A stretch of 64,000 nt of DNA from Candidatus Pelagibacter giovannonii (GTDB lineage: Bacteria; Pseudomonadota; Alphaproteobacteria; Pelagibacterales; Pelagibacteraceae), in contig NZ_CP038852.1 of the NCBI RefSeq assembly GCF_012276695.1, forward strand, positions 682,001 to 746,000. The letters run 5' to 3'. The notes below the pieces were generated by a model that saw only the letters and a program-made list of their open reading frames with translations, was not told where the DNA came from and made no database searches. Made by a program: the position numbers and the translations under genes. Below are positions 25,111 to 34,747 of the stretch, piece by piece (the stretch's first letter is position 1; each line of letters starts with the position of its first letter).

Positions 25111-25210
25111 TATTTACTTTTCTTCTTATTCTTTTTTTGAAAAATTTTTCTTTTTTTTAAATTTTTTTAAGAGCCAGACTCAACTTCTCATTTTTTTCTT
25201 TATCATTCAT
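25110..25210 (-). pseudogene. 33-residue lysine-rich gene with apparent one-base frameshift
   Basis: Starting at the ATG that overlaps the preceding stop (TAATG), the frame reads MNDKEKNEKLSLALKKI and stops. If the seven-A run at the break had one more A, the frame would continue as [17 protein letters not shown] and stop in a TAATG overlap exactly at the dcd start. The total of 101 bases is one short of 34 codons. The reconstructed protein resembles small alphaproteobacterial proteins of the type KLSxALRxNLxRRK. It may be a real deletion, transcriptional slippage on poly-A, or a sequencing error. Confidence 0.6.
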
Positions 25211-25407
25211 TATTTATCTGGATTAGTTAAAAAATCTAAAGTGATAGGCTTCGATGCATCTAAAGTTTTTTCTGGTTCTTCTTGAACTTTTGGCCCCTCT
25301 TTAGCTTCACGTTTTGCTTTTTTTTCTGCAAGCTTTTTTTCTCTCTTAGCCTGCTTCTCCATAAGCTTATTGCCTTTAGTAGATTTATAATCGTAATGAA
25401 TGCCCAT
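25210..25407 (-). CDS. Small lysine/glutamate-rich protein
   Basis: It has 65 residues with a central run of charged repeats (KQAKREKKLAEKKAKREAKEG) and a more defined C-terminus, ITLDFLTNPDK, which looks like a conserved tail. The start MGIHYDYKSTKGNK is preceded by a GGAG-like element. Its stop overlaps the next ATG (TAATG). I do not know a named function. Confidence 0.6.
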   Translation of the reverse strand: MGIHYDYKSTKGNKLMEKQAKREKKLAEKKAKREAKEGPKVQEEPEKTLDASKPITLDFLTNPDK

Positions 25408-25509
25408 AAAATTTCCTCCGTTAGGTATAAATCATTATATGAAAAAAATTAAGGCAATTTTTTGAAAAAATGATTTATTATAGAAATAATTCAATAAAAT
25501 AACAAATTA

Positions 25510-25583
25510 GCCCCTATAGTTAAATGGCATAACATGTCCATGGTAAGGATAAATTTCAAGTTCGATTCTTGGTGGGGGCACCA
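25510..25583 (+). tRNA. tRNA-Thr (GGT)
   Basis: This is a 74-base cloverleaf with anticodon GGT in loop ATGGTAA, acceptor GCCCCTA pairing with TGGGGGC, A73 and encoded CCA (25581-25583). It ends two bases before the stop of the convergent membrane-protein gene. Confidence 0.9.
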
Positions 25584-25585
25584 GA

Positions 25586-26305
25586 CTATTTTTTATAGAA
25601 TATTTTTCTAGTAACAATTGTGATTATTATTAAAGCCGCAAAAGCAATCATTGGCATGTAAATGTCTGGAGAATATATAATTTCTAAAAGTCTTGGTGCC
25701 TCTAAATTTTGATTTATGATTTTTTCAAGACCACTTCCAATACTAACTATTAAAAAGGATGATGGTATAATCCCAATTAGCGTTGACCAAAAAAAATTGA
25801 AAATCTTAACATTAAAAAGACAGGGCAATACATTTGCAATAGCAAAAGGTATTCCTCCTACAAACCTATATACTAGAAGAAAAATAAATTCTGATTTTTT
25901 AAATTTTATTTCTAAATTTTTAAATCTATCTAAAAATTTTTCTTTAATCACTTCTTTTAAAAAATAATTTCCAAAAATATATAAAATTGTTGCACCAACA
26001 GATAACCCTAAGACTAAAATAATAGTTCCCAACCATTTTCCAAATATGAATCCAGCAAGCAATGCTACTGGGCTGCCGAAGCCGGCCATTAACACCCACA
26101 CAATAGTGAGAAAAATAAATATTACAGAAAGAAGAAATAAATTAGTTTGCTTTAATCCAAAAAAATAATCTCTATTATTTTTAATAAATTCATAGCTAGT
26201 TAATTCTTCAAAGGTGAATTTTGATAAGAAAAAGTATAAAAATGATGAAACAACTAGAAGATAAAATAAACCTAAAGTTATCTTAACTTTTTTTGATTTT
26301 TCCAT
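25586..26305 (-). CDS. TVP38/TMEM64 (VTT domain) membrane protein
   Basis: This 239-residue inner-membrane protein has about six hydrophobic segments. The core GFGSPVALLAGFIFGKWLG, followed by GATILYIFGNYF and a re-entrant-like FVGGIPFAIANVLPCLF, is typical of the VTT/DedA-like TVP38 family, proposed to move lipids between membrane leaflets. The lysine-rich short N-terminal tail suggests an inside start. It stands alone between tRNA-Thr and the rpmH operon, on the opposite strand to both. Confidence 0.85.
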   Translation of the reverse strand: MEKSKKVKITLGLFYLLVVSSFLYFFLSKFTFEELTSYEFIKNNRDYFFGLKQTNLFLLSVIFIFLTIVWVLMAGFGSPVALLAGFIFGKWLGTIILVLGLSVGATILYIFGNYFLKEVIKEKFLDRFKNLEIKFKKSEFIFLLVYRFVGGIPFAIANVLPCLFNVKIFNFFWSTLIGIIPSSFLIVSIGSGLEKIINQNLEAPRLLEIIYSPDIYMPMIAFAALIIITIVTRKIFYKK

Positions 26306-26397
26306 AATTTACTGCTGGTATTATAAAATCTTCTATTTGCTATTTATACATATAATTACTATAAAGAGCGAAATTTAAAAAAACTTAAATAAATCCT

Positions 26398-26562
26398 ATG
26401 AAAAGAACATATCAGCCCAAAGTTGGAAAACGTCTTAAGAAGCATGGCTTTAGATCAAAGATGGCAACTAAAGGTGGTAAAAAACTTATTAAGAGAAGAC
26501 GTGATAAGGGACGTAAAAACCTTACTGTATCATCCACTCAAAAAAAACCGCAAGGTAAATAA
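26398..26562 (+). CDS. rpmH: Ribosomal protein bL34
   Basis: This 54-residue protein is recognisable by the family signature [20 protein letters not shown] and [22 protein letters not shown]. It is a few residues longer at the C-terminus than E. coli L34. It opens the classical rpmH-rnpA-yidD-yidC order and lies nine bases ahead of rnpA. Confidence 0.96.
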   Translation: MKRTYQPKVGKRLKKHGFRSKMATKGGKKLIKRRRDKGRKNLTVSSTQKKPQGK

Positions 26563-26571
26563 ATCAACTAA

Positions 26572-26916
26572 ATGAAAAGCAAAATTGTTGCTCTTTCTAA
26601 AAACGAAGATTTTAAAAATTTACTTAAGAAAAAAAAAATCTCAAATAAATATATCACTCTCTTTTTTGGTCCTCTTGAAGACAAAGATAATAAAAAACTA
26701 AACATTAGCTTTGTAGCTAAAAAAAAACTTATCCGTGGTGCTGTAAAGAGAAATAAAATTAAAAGAAGATTAAGAAATATAATGAACGAAGCTGTAAAAA
26801 AAGTGTCTATAAACTTTAATTATTCTTACCTTGTGATTGCGAAAATAACTATGCTAAACAATGAATATGCGATAATAAAAGATACTTTATTCAAAGACAT
26901 AGAAAAGATTAAGTAA
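26572..26916 (+). CDS. rnpA: Ribonuclease P protein component
   Basis: This is 114 residues, very basic, with the RNA-binding RNR-like motif in [18 protein letters not shown]. It assists the RNase P RNA in trimming tRNA 5' ends. The N-terminal half is more diverged than usual, as common in AT-rich genomes. Its stop overlaps the yidD start (TAATG). The gene order with rpmH and yidC supports the call beyond sequence. Confidence 0.92.
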   Translation: MKSKIVALSKNEDFKNLLKKKKISNKYITLFFGPLEDKDNKKLNISFVAKKKLIRGAVKRNKIKRRLRNIMNEAVKKVSINFNYSYLVIAKITMLNNEYAIIKDTLFKDIEKIK

Positions 26917-27167
26917 TGAACATTATATCAAATATTTTAATTGGCCTGATCAAATTTTATAAAATGGTCATTAGTCCTTATTTAACTCCTTCGTGTAGAT
27001 ATCTTCCGACTTGCTCAGAATATACAATTGAATGTTTAAGAACATATGGGCTTATTAAAGGGATCTCAAAAAGCACTAAACGAATATTTTCATGTCATCC
27101 CATTAAAATGTTGGGTGGTGGTGAAGGGTTTGATCCAGTAAACAAAGAATTAAAGGCTAAAAAATAA
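26916..27167 (+). CDS. yidD: Membrane protein insertion efficiency factor YidD
   Basis: This 83-residue protein has the family motif [22 protein letters not shown], with two of the three conserved cysteines, and a third in [18 protein letters not shown]. YidD aids YidC-dependent insertion and is peripheral at the inner membrane by an amphipathic helix. Its stop overlaps the yidC start by one base. Confidence 0.94.
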   Translation: MNIISNILIGLIKFYKMVISPYLTPSCRYLPTCSEYTIECLRTYGLIKGISKSTKRIFSCHPIKMLGGGEGFDPVNKELKAKK

Positions 27168-28843
27168 TGGATACAAAAAATGTAATCGCAGCAATATCCT
27201 TATCAGCAGCTGTAATTATTTTATACTCTCTTTTTTTTCAGCCTGATCCGGCAACTATTAAACAAAATCTAGCTGAACAAAAAAAAATTGAAAATAATAC
27301 AGATACTCCAAGCTTAGATAAAAATGAAAACTTTGCAAAACTTTCAAGAACAGATGCTTTAAAAGAAAATGATAGAATTCAATTTGAAAATAAAAGTGTT
27401 GTTGGATCAATTTCTTTAAAAGGTGCAGCAATAGATGATTTAACTTTTAAAGAATATAACGTTGAACTTAATAAAAATGAAAAAATAATCTTATTAAACC
27501 CAAGAAATGTTGAAGATGGTTATTTAATTGAAAGTGGCTTTGTAAGCACTAATAAAAATATTGATATACCTGATGCTTCTACCGTCTGGGAAATTACTGG
27601 AAATAAAAGATTAACTAATAACAATCCTATAAAACTAACATGGAGCAACTCTCAAGGCATCACATTTGAGAAACATATAAGTCTAGATGATCAATTTTTA
27701 TTTACTGTAAAAGAAAAAATAATCAACTCATCAGATAAATCTTATAATTTTTACTCCTACGGTCAAATAATTAGAAATGAAATACCAGAGATATCTGGCT
27801 TTTATATTTTGCATGAAGGGTTTTTATCTGTACTTGATGATCAATTAATTGAAGAAGATTATGATGATATCCAAGATAAAAAATTTACTCAAATTGCACA
27901 AGAAGGATTTGTTGCTATTTCAGATAAATTTTGGGTTACATCGGTTATACCACCTAAGGGTAAAGAGTTTAAAACAACTTTTGACTATAAAAATAAATTC
28001 AGAGCAAACTACATATCAACTAAAGGTATAGAGGTTAAAGCAAACAGCACTATTGAAGAAAAAATTCAAATTATAGTTGCTGCTAAAAGAGTAAATGTAA
28101 TTGATGGTTATGCTGAAAATTTAGATATTAATAAATTTGATCTAGCGATTGATTGGGGCTTTATGTATTTCATCACAAAGCCTTTGTTCTTTGTGTTAGA
28201 TTACTTCTTTAAATTACTTGGTAATTACGGTTTAGCAATTATTGCTGTCACTATTTGTATTAGATTGGCTTTCTTTCCTCTTGCCAATTTTAGTTTTAAG
28301 TCTATGGGAAAAATGAAGTTATTAGCACCAGAAATGGCTCGTCTGAAAGAATTGCACAAGGATGATAAAATGAAATTGCAACAAGCGATGATGGCTCTTT
28401 ATAAGAAAGAAAAAGTTAATCCTATGAGTGGTTGTCTACCTATCCTGGTTCAAATTCCAGTTTTCTTTGCGCTGTATAAAGTATTATTTGTAACCATTGA
28501 AATGAGACACATGCCATTTTATGGATGGATACATGACTTAAGTGATAGAGATCCAACATCTTTATTTAATGTTTTTGGTTTACTTCCTTGGGATCCACCT
28601 TCTTTCTTATTAATAGGTGCATGGCCAATCATTATGGGTATCACGATGTTTATACAGCAAAAGCTTAACCCTACTCCGCCAGATCCTATACAGGCAAAAA
28701 TTTTTATGTTCTTTCCAGTATTTTTAACTGTAATTCTTGCACCATTTCCTGCAGGTCTTGTTATCTACTGGAGCTTCAATAACATCTTCACAATGATTCA
28801 ACAATATATTGTTCAAAGAAAAATGACTATCAAAACAACATAA
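27167..28843 (+). CDS. yidC: Membrane protein insertase YidC
   Basis: This is 558 residues in the Gram-negative layout: an N-terminal anchor (NVIAAISLSAAVIILYSLFF), a periplasmic beta-domain of about 300 residues, then five conserved membrane segments beginning near LFFVLDYFFKLLGNYGLAIIA. The cytoplasmic positively charged helical hairpin and the GCLPILVQIPVFFALYKVL segment are conserved. It inserts membrane proteins with or without SecYEG. The GTPase gene engB, often found between yidC and argB in alphaproteobacteria, is absent here; argB starts immediately after the stop. Confidence 0.96.
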   Translation: MDTKNVIAAISLSAAVIILYSLFFQPDPATIKQNLAEQKKIENNTDTPSLDKNENFAKLSRTDALKENDRIQFENKSVVGSISLKGAAIDDLTFKEYNVELNKNEKIILLNPRNVEDGYLIESGFVSTNKNIDIPDASTVWEITGNKRLTNNNPIKLTWSNSQGITFEKHISLDDQFLFTVKEKIINSSDKSYNFYSYGQIIRNEIPEISGFYILHEGFLSVLDDQLIEEDYDDIQDKKFTQIAQEGFVAISDKFWVTSVIPPKGKEFKTTFDYKNKFRANYISTKGIEVKANSTIEEKIQIIVAAKRVNVIDGYAENLDINKFDLAIDWGFMYFITKPLFFVLDYFFKLLGNYGLAIIAVTICIRLAFFPLANFSFKSMGKMKLLAPEMARLKELHKDDKMKLQQAMMALYKKEKVNPMSGCLPILVQIPVFFALYKVLFVTIEMRHMPFYGWIHDLSDRDPTSLFNVFGLLPWDPPSFLLIGAWPIIMGITMFIQQKLNPTPPDPIQAKIFMFFPVFLTVILAPFPAGLVIYWSFNNIFTMIQQYIVQRKMTIKTT

Positions 28844-29710
28844 ATGTCATCGTTAAAAGAAGAAGAATTAAAAAACATCCTACCTAAAGACGGCCCAACA
28901 GTTAAAGAAGTAAAAAAATATTTAGAAAAGTATAATGATGAATTTATAGTCATTAAATGTGGGGGTAGTGTTTTAGTTGATTCAAAATTATTTAAAATTT
29001 TTATTGAAGATGTTGCTGTTTTAAAAAAACTTGGTTTTAATCCTATAGTTATCCATGGTGGTGGAAAAAGGATAAACAACAAACTAGGTGAACTTAACAT
29101 TAAAAGTGATTTTATTAATGGACTAAGAGTTACAGATAAAAATACTATTAATATAGTTGAAGATGTATTGATTGAATTTAATAAGGAAATTGTCAATGCT
29201 TTAACAGATCAATCTTGTGAAACAAGAAGAATTACTTCAAAAGAATACAATATAATAACTGTAAAACCTGAAAGTGACAAATTAGGTTTTGTAGGTACTC
29301 CCACTCACATTAAAACAAATGTTTTAAAAGAAATTATTAAAGTTAATGAAGTACCCGTTGTTGCGCCATTGGGGTTAGATGAAAACAATCAAACTTTTAA
29401 TATCAATGCAGATACAGTTGCTGGTTCAGTGGCTAAAGAATTAAAAGCTAGAAGATTAATGATTATTAGTGATGTTGAGGGCGTATTAGACAGTGAAAAA
29501 AAACTAATCCCTGAAATTAATTCTAAAAAAGCTAATGAATTAATTGATCAAGAAGTAATTTCCGGTGGAATGATACCTAAAATTAAGAATTGTCTAGATG
29601 TTGCAAGCAATGGAGTTAAGGCAGTCGTAATAATTGATGGAAGAAAAAATCACTCACTCCTTTTTGAACTATTATCTGATAAAGGTTCAGGAACTTTAAT
29701 TAGAGAATGA
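28844..29710 (+). CDS. argB: Acetylglutamate kinase
   Basis: This 288-residue amino acid kinase is the second step of arginine synthesis. VIKCGGSVLVD and PIVIHGGGKRINN are the phosphate-binding glycine loops, NINADTVAGSVAKEL and ISGGMIPKIKNCLDV the substrate-binding segments. The N-terminal helix typical of the arginine-inhibited hexameric form is present (about residues 1-30), suggesting feedback inhibition by arginine. It begins directly after the yidC stop and overlaps the HAD gene start by 4 bases. Confidence 0.95.
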   Translation: MSSLKEEELKNILPKDGPTVKEVKKYLEKYNDEFIVIKCGGSVLVDSKLFKIFIEDVAVLKKLGFNPIVIHGGGKRINNKLGELNIKSDFINGLRVTDKNTINIVEDVLIEFNKEIVNALTDQSCETRRITSKEYNIITVKPESDKLGFVGTPTHIKTNVLKEIIKVNEVPVVAPLGLDENNQTFNINADTVAGSVAKELKARRLMIISDVEGVLDSEKKLIPEINSKKANELIDQEVISGGMIPKIKNCLDVASNGVKAVVIIDGRKNHSLLFELLSDKGSGTLIRE

Positions 29711-30378
29711 AAAATTTAATTGATACTAAATACTGGCTATTCGACCTAGATAATACTTTGTATTCTGGACAAACTAAGGTTTTTTCTGAAGTTGATAAAA
29801 AGATGTCTTCTTTTATTTCAAAGAAATTTAATGTCGATTTAATTAAAGCAAGAGAAATTCAAAAAGAATACTTCTATGAATATGGAACAACATTATCTGG
29901 ATTAATGAATCATGACAAAATTAATCCACATGAATTTTTAGAATTTGTTCATGATATTGATATTAGCTGGCTTCCTAAAGATGAATTGTTACGAGAAGAA
30001 TTAATTAAAATTAAAGAAAAAAAATATATCTTTACCAATGGTTCTCATGCGCATGTAGAAAATGTAACTAAACAACTAGGTATAGATGGGTTGTTTGATG
30101 GAGCATTTGATATTGTTGATGCTAATTTTATTCCAAAACCAAAAATTGAACCTTATAAAAAGATAGTAGAAAAATTTGATCTTGATCCAACAAAATCAAT
30201 ATTGATTGAAGATATTGCTCATAATTTAGAACAAGCTAAAAACTTAGGGATGAAAACTTGCTGGCTTGAGAATGATGAAGTATTTGCAAAAAAAGATGCT
30301 GATAAACCATATATTGATTATAAGATTAAGAACTTGCCTTCTTTTCTTCAAGAAATTAATATATTAAAAGCACAATAA
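29707..30378 (+). CDS. HAD-superfamily phosphatase, pyrimidine 5'-nucleotidase type
   Basis: It has 223 residues, with motif I FDLDNTLYS (two catalytic aspartates), motif II TNGSHAHVENV, the lysine in FIPKPKIEPY and the metal-binding IEDIAHNLEQAK. The subgroup resembles PPM1/SDT1-like pyrimidine nucleotidases. It is commonly found between argB and dapD in this lineage. Substrate is not determined. Confidence 0.88.
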   Translation: MKNLIDTKYWLFDLDNTLYSGQTKVFSEVDKKMSSFISKKFNVDLIKAREIQKEYFYEYGTTLSGLMNHDKINPHEFLEFVHDIDISWLPKDELLREELIKIKEKKYIFTNGSHAHVENVTKQLGIDGLFDGAFDIVDANFIPKPKIEPYKKIVEKFDLDPTKSILIEDIAHNLEQAKNLGMKTCWLENDEVFAKKDADKPYIDYKIKNLPSFLQEINILKAQ

Positions 30379-30407
30379 AACTAACCTACTAAAGATAAAA
30401 TAAAACT

Positions 30408-31235
30408 ATGAAAGAATTTGAAAACATTATCAATACAGCTTGGGAAAATAAAGACTCCATTAATGGTCAATCTGATAAGTCTATATTAGATGCCATCAAC
30501 CAAACGATTGAACTGGTTGATAAAGGTGAGCTAAGAGTTGCTGAAAAAAATGGTAATGAGTGGGTAGTTAATCAGTGGGTTAAAAAAGCAATAATGTTAA
30601 GTTTTAGAACCCATGATATGGATTCATTGAGTGGCCCATATAGCAGTTGGTATGACAAATCTCATTTACTAAAAGGGAAAACATCAGGTTGGACTAAAGA
30701 AGATCATATAAAAGCTGGCTTTAGAATGGTTCCAAATTCTCCAGTTAGAAAAGGGTCTTTTATTGGAAAGAATGCAGTGCTTATGCCTTGCTTTGTAAAT
30801 ATTGGAGCTTATGTAGATGAAGGAACTATGGTGGATACTTGGGCTTCTGTAGGATCGTGCGCACAAATAGGAAAGAACTGTCATATATCAGGTGGTGCTG
30901 GAATTGGAGGTGTATTAGAGCCAATGCAAGCTAACCCTACTATCATCGAAGATAACTGCTTTATTGGAGCTCGTTCAGAAATAGTTGAAGGAGTAATTGT
31001 TGGAGAAGGATCTGTATTATCTATGGGTGTATTTATTGGTCAATCTACAAAAATTGTTTATCGAGAAACTGGTGAAGTAATCTATGGAAAAATTCCACCG
31101 TACTCAGTAATAGTACCAGGCAGCCTTCCAAGTAAAGATGGTAAAGGTCCTGCTTTATATTGTGCAGTAATTATTAAACAAGTTGATGAAAAAACTAGAT
31201 CTAAAACTTCTATTAACGACCTATTAAGAGACTAA
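30408..31235 (+). CDS. dapD: Tetrahydrodipicolinate N-succinyltransferase
   Basis: This 275-residue enzyme of the succinylase branch of lysine and peptidoglycan synthesis is rich in left-handed beta-helix hexapeptide repeats (about residues 105-210: [52 protein letters not shown]). The N-terminal helical domain is complete. The next gene dapE starts immediately after its stop, so the two are co-transcribed. Confidence 0.96.
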   Translation: MKEFENIINTAWENKDSINGQSDKSILDAINQTIELVDKGELRVAEKNGNEWVVNQWVKKAIMLSFRTHDMDSLSGPYSSWYDKSHLLKGKTSGWTKEDHIKAGFRMVPNSPVRKGSFIGKNAVLMPCFVNIGAYVDEGTMVDTWASVGSCAQIGKNCHISGGAGIGGVLEPMQANPTIIEDNCFIGARSEIVEGVIVGEGSVLSMGVFIGQSTKIVYRETGEVIYGKIPPYSVIVPGSLPSKDGKGPALYCAVIIKQVDEKTRSKTSINDLLRD

Positions 31236-32393
31236 ATGCCAACTTACAATGAAATCACATTAGCCAAAGAACTAATAAGATTTCCAAGCATTACGCCAAT
31301 TGATGCTGGGGTAATGAAATTCTTAGCTAAAAGATTAACTGCTATTGGATTTAAATGTAAGATTTTAGAGTTTAAAGATAAAAACTCTAAACCAGTTAAA
31401 AACCTATATGCAAGATTGGGTAATACTCAACCAAACTTTATGTTTGCTGGTCATTTGGATGTGGTTCCACCAGGAAATATAAAAGATTGGACAATTAAAC
31501 CTTTTAGTCCAGCTATTAAAAAAAATCATCTTATTGGTAGAGGCGCTAATGACATGAAAAGTGCAATTGCAAGCTGGGTTGTTGCTGTAAATAACTTTGT
31601 ATCAAATAATAAGAAAATTAATGGATCGATTAGTTTATTAATTACTGGTGATGAAGAAGGTGTTGCAATTAATGGTACAAAAAAAGTAGTTGATTACTTA
31701 AAAAAGAAAAAAGAAAAAATAGATTTCTGTTTAGTTGGTGAGCCAACAAACCCCAATAAACTTGGTGAAATGATTAAAATTGGTAGAAGAGGAAGTATCA
31801 ATGCTGAGTTAACTATAATTGGAACTCAAGGTCATGTTGCATATCCTCATCGTGCTAAAAATCCATCGACTTCATTGATCAAAATACTAAATGAAATAAA
31901 AGAAATAAAATTTGATAACGGAACAAAAGACTTTCAGCCAACAAATTTAGAAATAACTAAAATTAATATAAATAATACAGCTGATAATGTTATTCCAGGA
32001 CTTGCAAGGTCTACCTTTAACATAAGATTTAATAATAGACATACATCTTCTAGATTAAAGAATAGATTAAATAAAATTTTCAAAAAAATTACCAAAAAAG
32101 ATAAATCTAATTTTAAAGTAGAATATCGTGTATCAGGTGAAGCTTTTTTAACTAAGCCCAATAAAACAACTTACATGATTCAAGATGTAATAAAAAAAAT
32201 TACAAAAATTAAACCTCAATTGTCTACAACAGGTGGAACTTCAGATGCAAGATTTATTAGAAAAATTGCTCCATGTTTAGAATTTGGTTTAGTAGGTAAA
32301 ACAATGCACAAAGTAGATGAAGCAGTGTCTATTTCAGATTTAAAAAAACTAACAAAAATCTATTCTACAATACTTAAAAAATATTTTTTATAA
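31236..32393 (+). CDS. dapE: Succinyl-diaminopimelate desuccinylase
   Basis: This 385-residue M20-family zinc hydrolase follows DapD in lysine synthesis. Metal ligands lie in FAGHLDVVPPG, GRGANDMKSA, TGDEEG and VGEPT; a late histidine lies in VGKTMHKVDE. The central dimerisation domain is present. The length is close to the normal 375-385. The C-terminal 60 residues are lysine-rich, as in other AT-rich relatives. Confidence 0.96.
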   Translation: MPTYNEITLAKELIRFPSITPIDAGVMKFLAKRLTAIGFKCKILEFKDKNSKPVKNLYARLGNTQPNFMFAGHLDVVPPGNIKDWTIKPFSPAIKKNHLIGRGANDMKSAIASWVVAVNNFVSNNKKINGSISLLITGDEEGVAINGTKKVVDYLKKKKEKIDFCLVGEPTNPNKLGEMIKIGRRGSINAELTIIGTQGHVAYPHRAKNPSTSLIKILNEIKEIKFDNGTKDFQPTNLEITKININNTADNVIPGLARSTFNIRFNNRHTSSRLKNRLNKIFKKITKKDKSNFKVEYRVSGEAFLTKPNKTTYMIQDVIKKITKIKPQLSTTGGTSDARFIRKIAPCLEFGLVGKTMHKVDEAVSISDLKKLTKIYSTILKKYFL

Positions 32394-32503
32394 TTTTTGA
32401 TAAAGTTAGAATTTAAAATTAAATAATATTAACTAGTAACTGGAATTAATTATCATTCTAGAGACAAAACCTATTTTATAGATATAATAATATAAATTGA
32501 AAT

Positions 32504-33310
32504 ATGAATATTCAAACATTGTATAAAACTTCTAATACCATTTGTGTACTTCTACTCTTATCAGTATTGATATATTCCCTGGATTACAGTTTCGGTTTCA
32601 TCCTTAATAAACAATTTCCAGATATCTATATTTTTACTTTTGGAAGTATGTATGAAGGTTGGAAGGAAGAAATTTGGATGGAAAATGGTTTGATTGAGAT
32701 ACTGCAGGAATTAATATTATTTTTTACAATACTCTATTTATTAAAATTTTTTTATAAATTAAAAAACACAACTCATAAAATAATTAAAGTGTTTATTATA
32801 TTGGAAATTTTAGGTTTATCTTATTTCTTTTTGGAAGAAATAAGTTGGGGGCAACATCTTATTAACTACAAAACTCCGTTATTTATTGAAAATATTAATC
32901 ACCAAAAAGAGTTTAATCTCCACAATATATCAAATTTATTTAATGAACTTCCAAAAAGTTTGGTTTTTATTTGGTGTGGACTATCAATATTTTTTCTAAA
33001 AACTTTCAAACCAAAAATAAAAGATATTTATTACATTTTAATCAATCCAGATAAAAATTTGATTAAAATCAGTATTACATTATTAATTTTTACTATTCCA
33101 AATTTAATTGTTTCAAATTTTGATTTGATAGATTATCAAGATTTACATCTGAGGGATGATTTTGAAGCTATAGGTTATAACCTTAAGATGCTTTTTACGA
33201 TTATATTAAGCTTTAATTTTTTTAGACTTTCAGAATTACATGAATTTATATTTGCTTATTATTTTTTATGGCATTCTATTTTTTTAAAAGAAAATATTTT
33301 TAATAAATGA
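32504..33310 (+). CDS. Polytopic membrane protein, unknown function
   Basis: This 268-residue protein has about six hydrophobic segments, from the N-terminal ICVLLLLSVLIYSL to the C-terminal EFIFAYYFLWHSIF. Between membrane segments two and three lies a conserved-looking LEEISWGQHL stretch. There is no catalytic motif I recognise. Its stop overlaps the start of the deacetylase gene (ATGA), so they are co-translated or at least co-transcribed. Confidence 0.65.
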   Translation: MNIQTLYKTSNTICVLLLLSVLIYSLDYSFGFILNKQFPDIYIFTFGSMYEGWKEEIWMENGLIEILQELILFFTILYLLKFFYKLKNTTHKIIKVFIILEILGLSYFFLEEISWGQHLINYKTPLFIENINHQKEFNLHNISNLFNELPKSLVFIWCGLSIFFLKTFKPKIKDIYYILINPDKNLIKISITLLIFTIPNLIVSNFDLIDYQDLHLRDDFEAIGYNLKMLFTIILSFNFFRLSELHEFIFAYYFLWHSIFLKENIFNK

Positions 33311-34236
33311 AAACTGGTTTAATAACCTCTGACACTTATCAAAAGCATAATACAGGTGAAGGTCATCCAGAGAAAATTGACAGGGTTGCAGTAGTTATCG
33401 ATAACTTCAAAAAATTAGATAATAAAGATTTAGTTTGGAAAAAACCTTCAAAATTTGACCGATCACTTTTAGAAATAACTCACAATTCTGATTATATAAA
33501 TTTTGTAGAAAAATCTTTTCCAAAAAAAGGTTTATCTTTTTTAGATGGTGATACAATTGTCTCCCCAGGAAGTAAGGATGCCACGTCAGATGCCGTAGGT
33601 TCAATTATTACAGCTATTGATGGTGTTCAAAATAAAGATTTTAAAAATGCTTTTTGTGCCGTTAGACCCCCTGGACATCATGCAGAGAAAAATAAAGCTA
33701 TGGGTTTTTGCATCTATAACAATGTGGCAGTTGGAGCCAACTATCTTATAAACAAATATAAACTTAAAAAAGTAGCAATTATTGATTTTGATGTTCATCA
33801 TGGAAACGGTACTCAAGATATTTTTCATGATAATGAAAAGGTTTTATATATTTCTACTCATCAATATCCTTATTATCCAGGATCAGGCACTAACGATGAA
33901 AAAGGGAAATATAACAATATATTAAATATTCCCTTACCAGCAGGAACAACCTCAGAAGAATATTTAAATGCCTATGAATTTGTACTTAAAAGAATTAGAG
34001 AATTTAAACCTCAATTTGTCTTACTTTCAGCAGGGTTTGACGCACATAAAGACGATCCATTGGCACAACTTCAATTAGAGTCAAAAGATTTTTATAGTAT
34101 TACTAAAAGAACACTCGAGCTATCAAAACAATATTGTGATGGAAAAGTAGTATCAATTTTAGAAGGTGGATACGATCTATTAGCACTTCAAGAAAGCACT
34201 GAGATGCATGTAAAAGCTTTACTAGAATTTAATTGA
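33307..34236 (+). CDS. Histone deacetylase-family (AcuC/HDAC-like) hydrolase
   Basis: This 309-residue zinc amidohydrolase has the class II HDAC layout: GHPEKIDRV, PPGHHAE with the catalytic histidine pair (about residue 119-124), DFDVHHGNGTQ with zinc ligands and SAGFDAHKDDPL with the third ligand and the DPLA loop. Bacterial members remove acetyl or propionyl groups from lysines or polyamines; the substrate here is unknown. All zinc ligands are present. It precedes a SET-domain methyltransferase gene by 31 bases. Confidence 0.93.
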   Translation: MKTGLITSDTYQKHNTGEGHPEKIDRVAVVIDNFKKLDNKDLVWKKPSKFDRSLLEITHNSDYINFVEKSFPKKGLSFLDGDTIVSPGSKDATSDAVGSIITAIDGVQNKDFKNAFCAVRPPGHHAEKNKAMGFCIYNNVAVGANYLINKYKLKKVAIIDFDVHHGNGTQDIFHDNEKVLYISTHQYPYYPGSGTNDEKGKYNNILNIPLPAGTTSEEYLNAYEFVLKRIREFKPQFVLLSAGFDAHKDDPLAQLQLESKDFYSITKRTLELSKQYCDGKVVSILEGGYDLLALQESTEMHVKALLEFN

Positions 34237-34267
34237 TAATTTCTCAATAAGCACTAAAGAATTCTCA

Positions 34268-34747
34268 ATGAAACTTTATAGAATTAAAAAGTCTGACATC
34301 GATAAAAAAGGTCGTGGCCTATATGCTACAAAAGATATCAAAGAAGGCACTAGAATTATTGATTATGTTGGTAAAATTATTACTAAGAAACAAACAGAAG
34401 AGTCACAAAAATTTGATAATGCAAAGCCTATCTATTTATTTAATTTAAATAAAAAATACGACATGGATGGAGATGTTTCTTGGAACACAGCACGTTTAAT
34501 AAACCACTCTTGTTCTAATAATTGTGATTATAATGGAACAGGTTTAAAGTTATGGGTAGTGGCTATAAAAGATATTAAAAAAGGTGAAGAGATTACAGCT
34601 GATTATGGATTTAGTTACGATGAAGATTACAAACAGTTTCCATGTAAATGTAAGTCAAAAAATTGTTGTGGCTATATTGTTCGAGCTGAGTCTAGATGGA
34701 GAATTAATAAGAAATTTAGTATTGGCCGACAAAAAACTAGTAAATAA
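34268..34747 (+). CDS. SET-domain lysine methyltransferase
   Basis: This compact 159-residue protein holds a full SET fold: KGRGLYATKDIKEG (start), RLINHSCSNNC (the pseudoknot motif NHSC), EEITADYGFSYD, followed by a post-SET cysteine cluster (CKCKSKNCCGY) that can bind zinc. It uses S-adenosylmethionine to methylate protein lysines. Bacterial targets are rarely known. It converges on truA, overlapping it by 11 bases. Adjacent to the HDAC-like gene, which makes a deacetylase plus methyltransferase pair. Confidence 0.92.
   Translation: MKLYRIKKSDIDKKGRGLYATKDIKEGTRIIDYVGKIITKKQTEESQKFDNAKPIYLFNLNKKYDMDGDVSWNTARLINHSCSNNCDYNGTGLKLWVVAIKDIKKGEEITADYGFSYDEDYKQFPCKCKSKNCCGYIVRAESRWRINKKFSIGRQKTSK

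Noticed and set aside
24652-25285. Several plus-strand frames of 80-95 codons across dcd and its upstream genes
   Set aside because: They are antisense shadows of dcd and the lysine-rich genes, and lack ribosome-binding sites.
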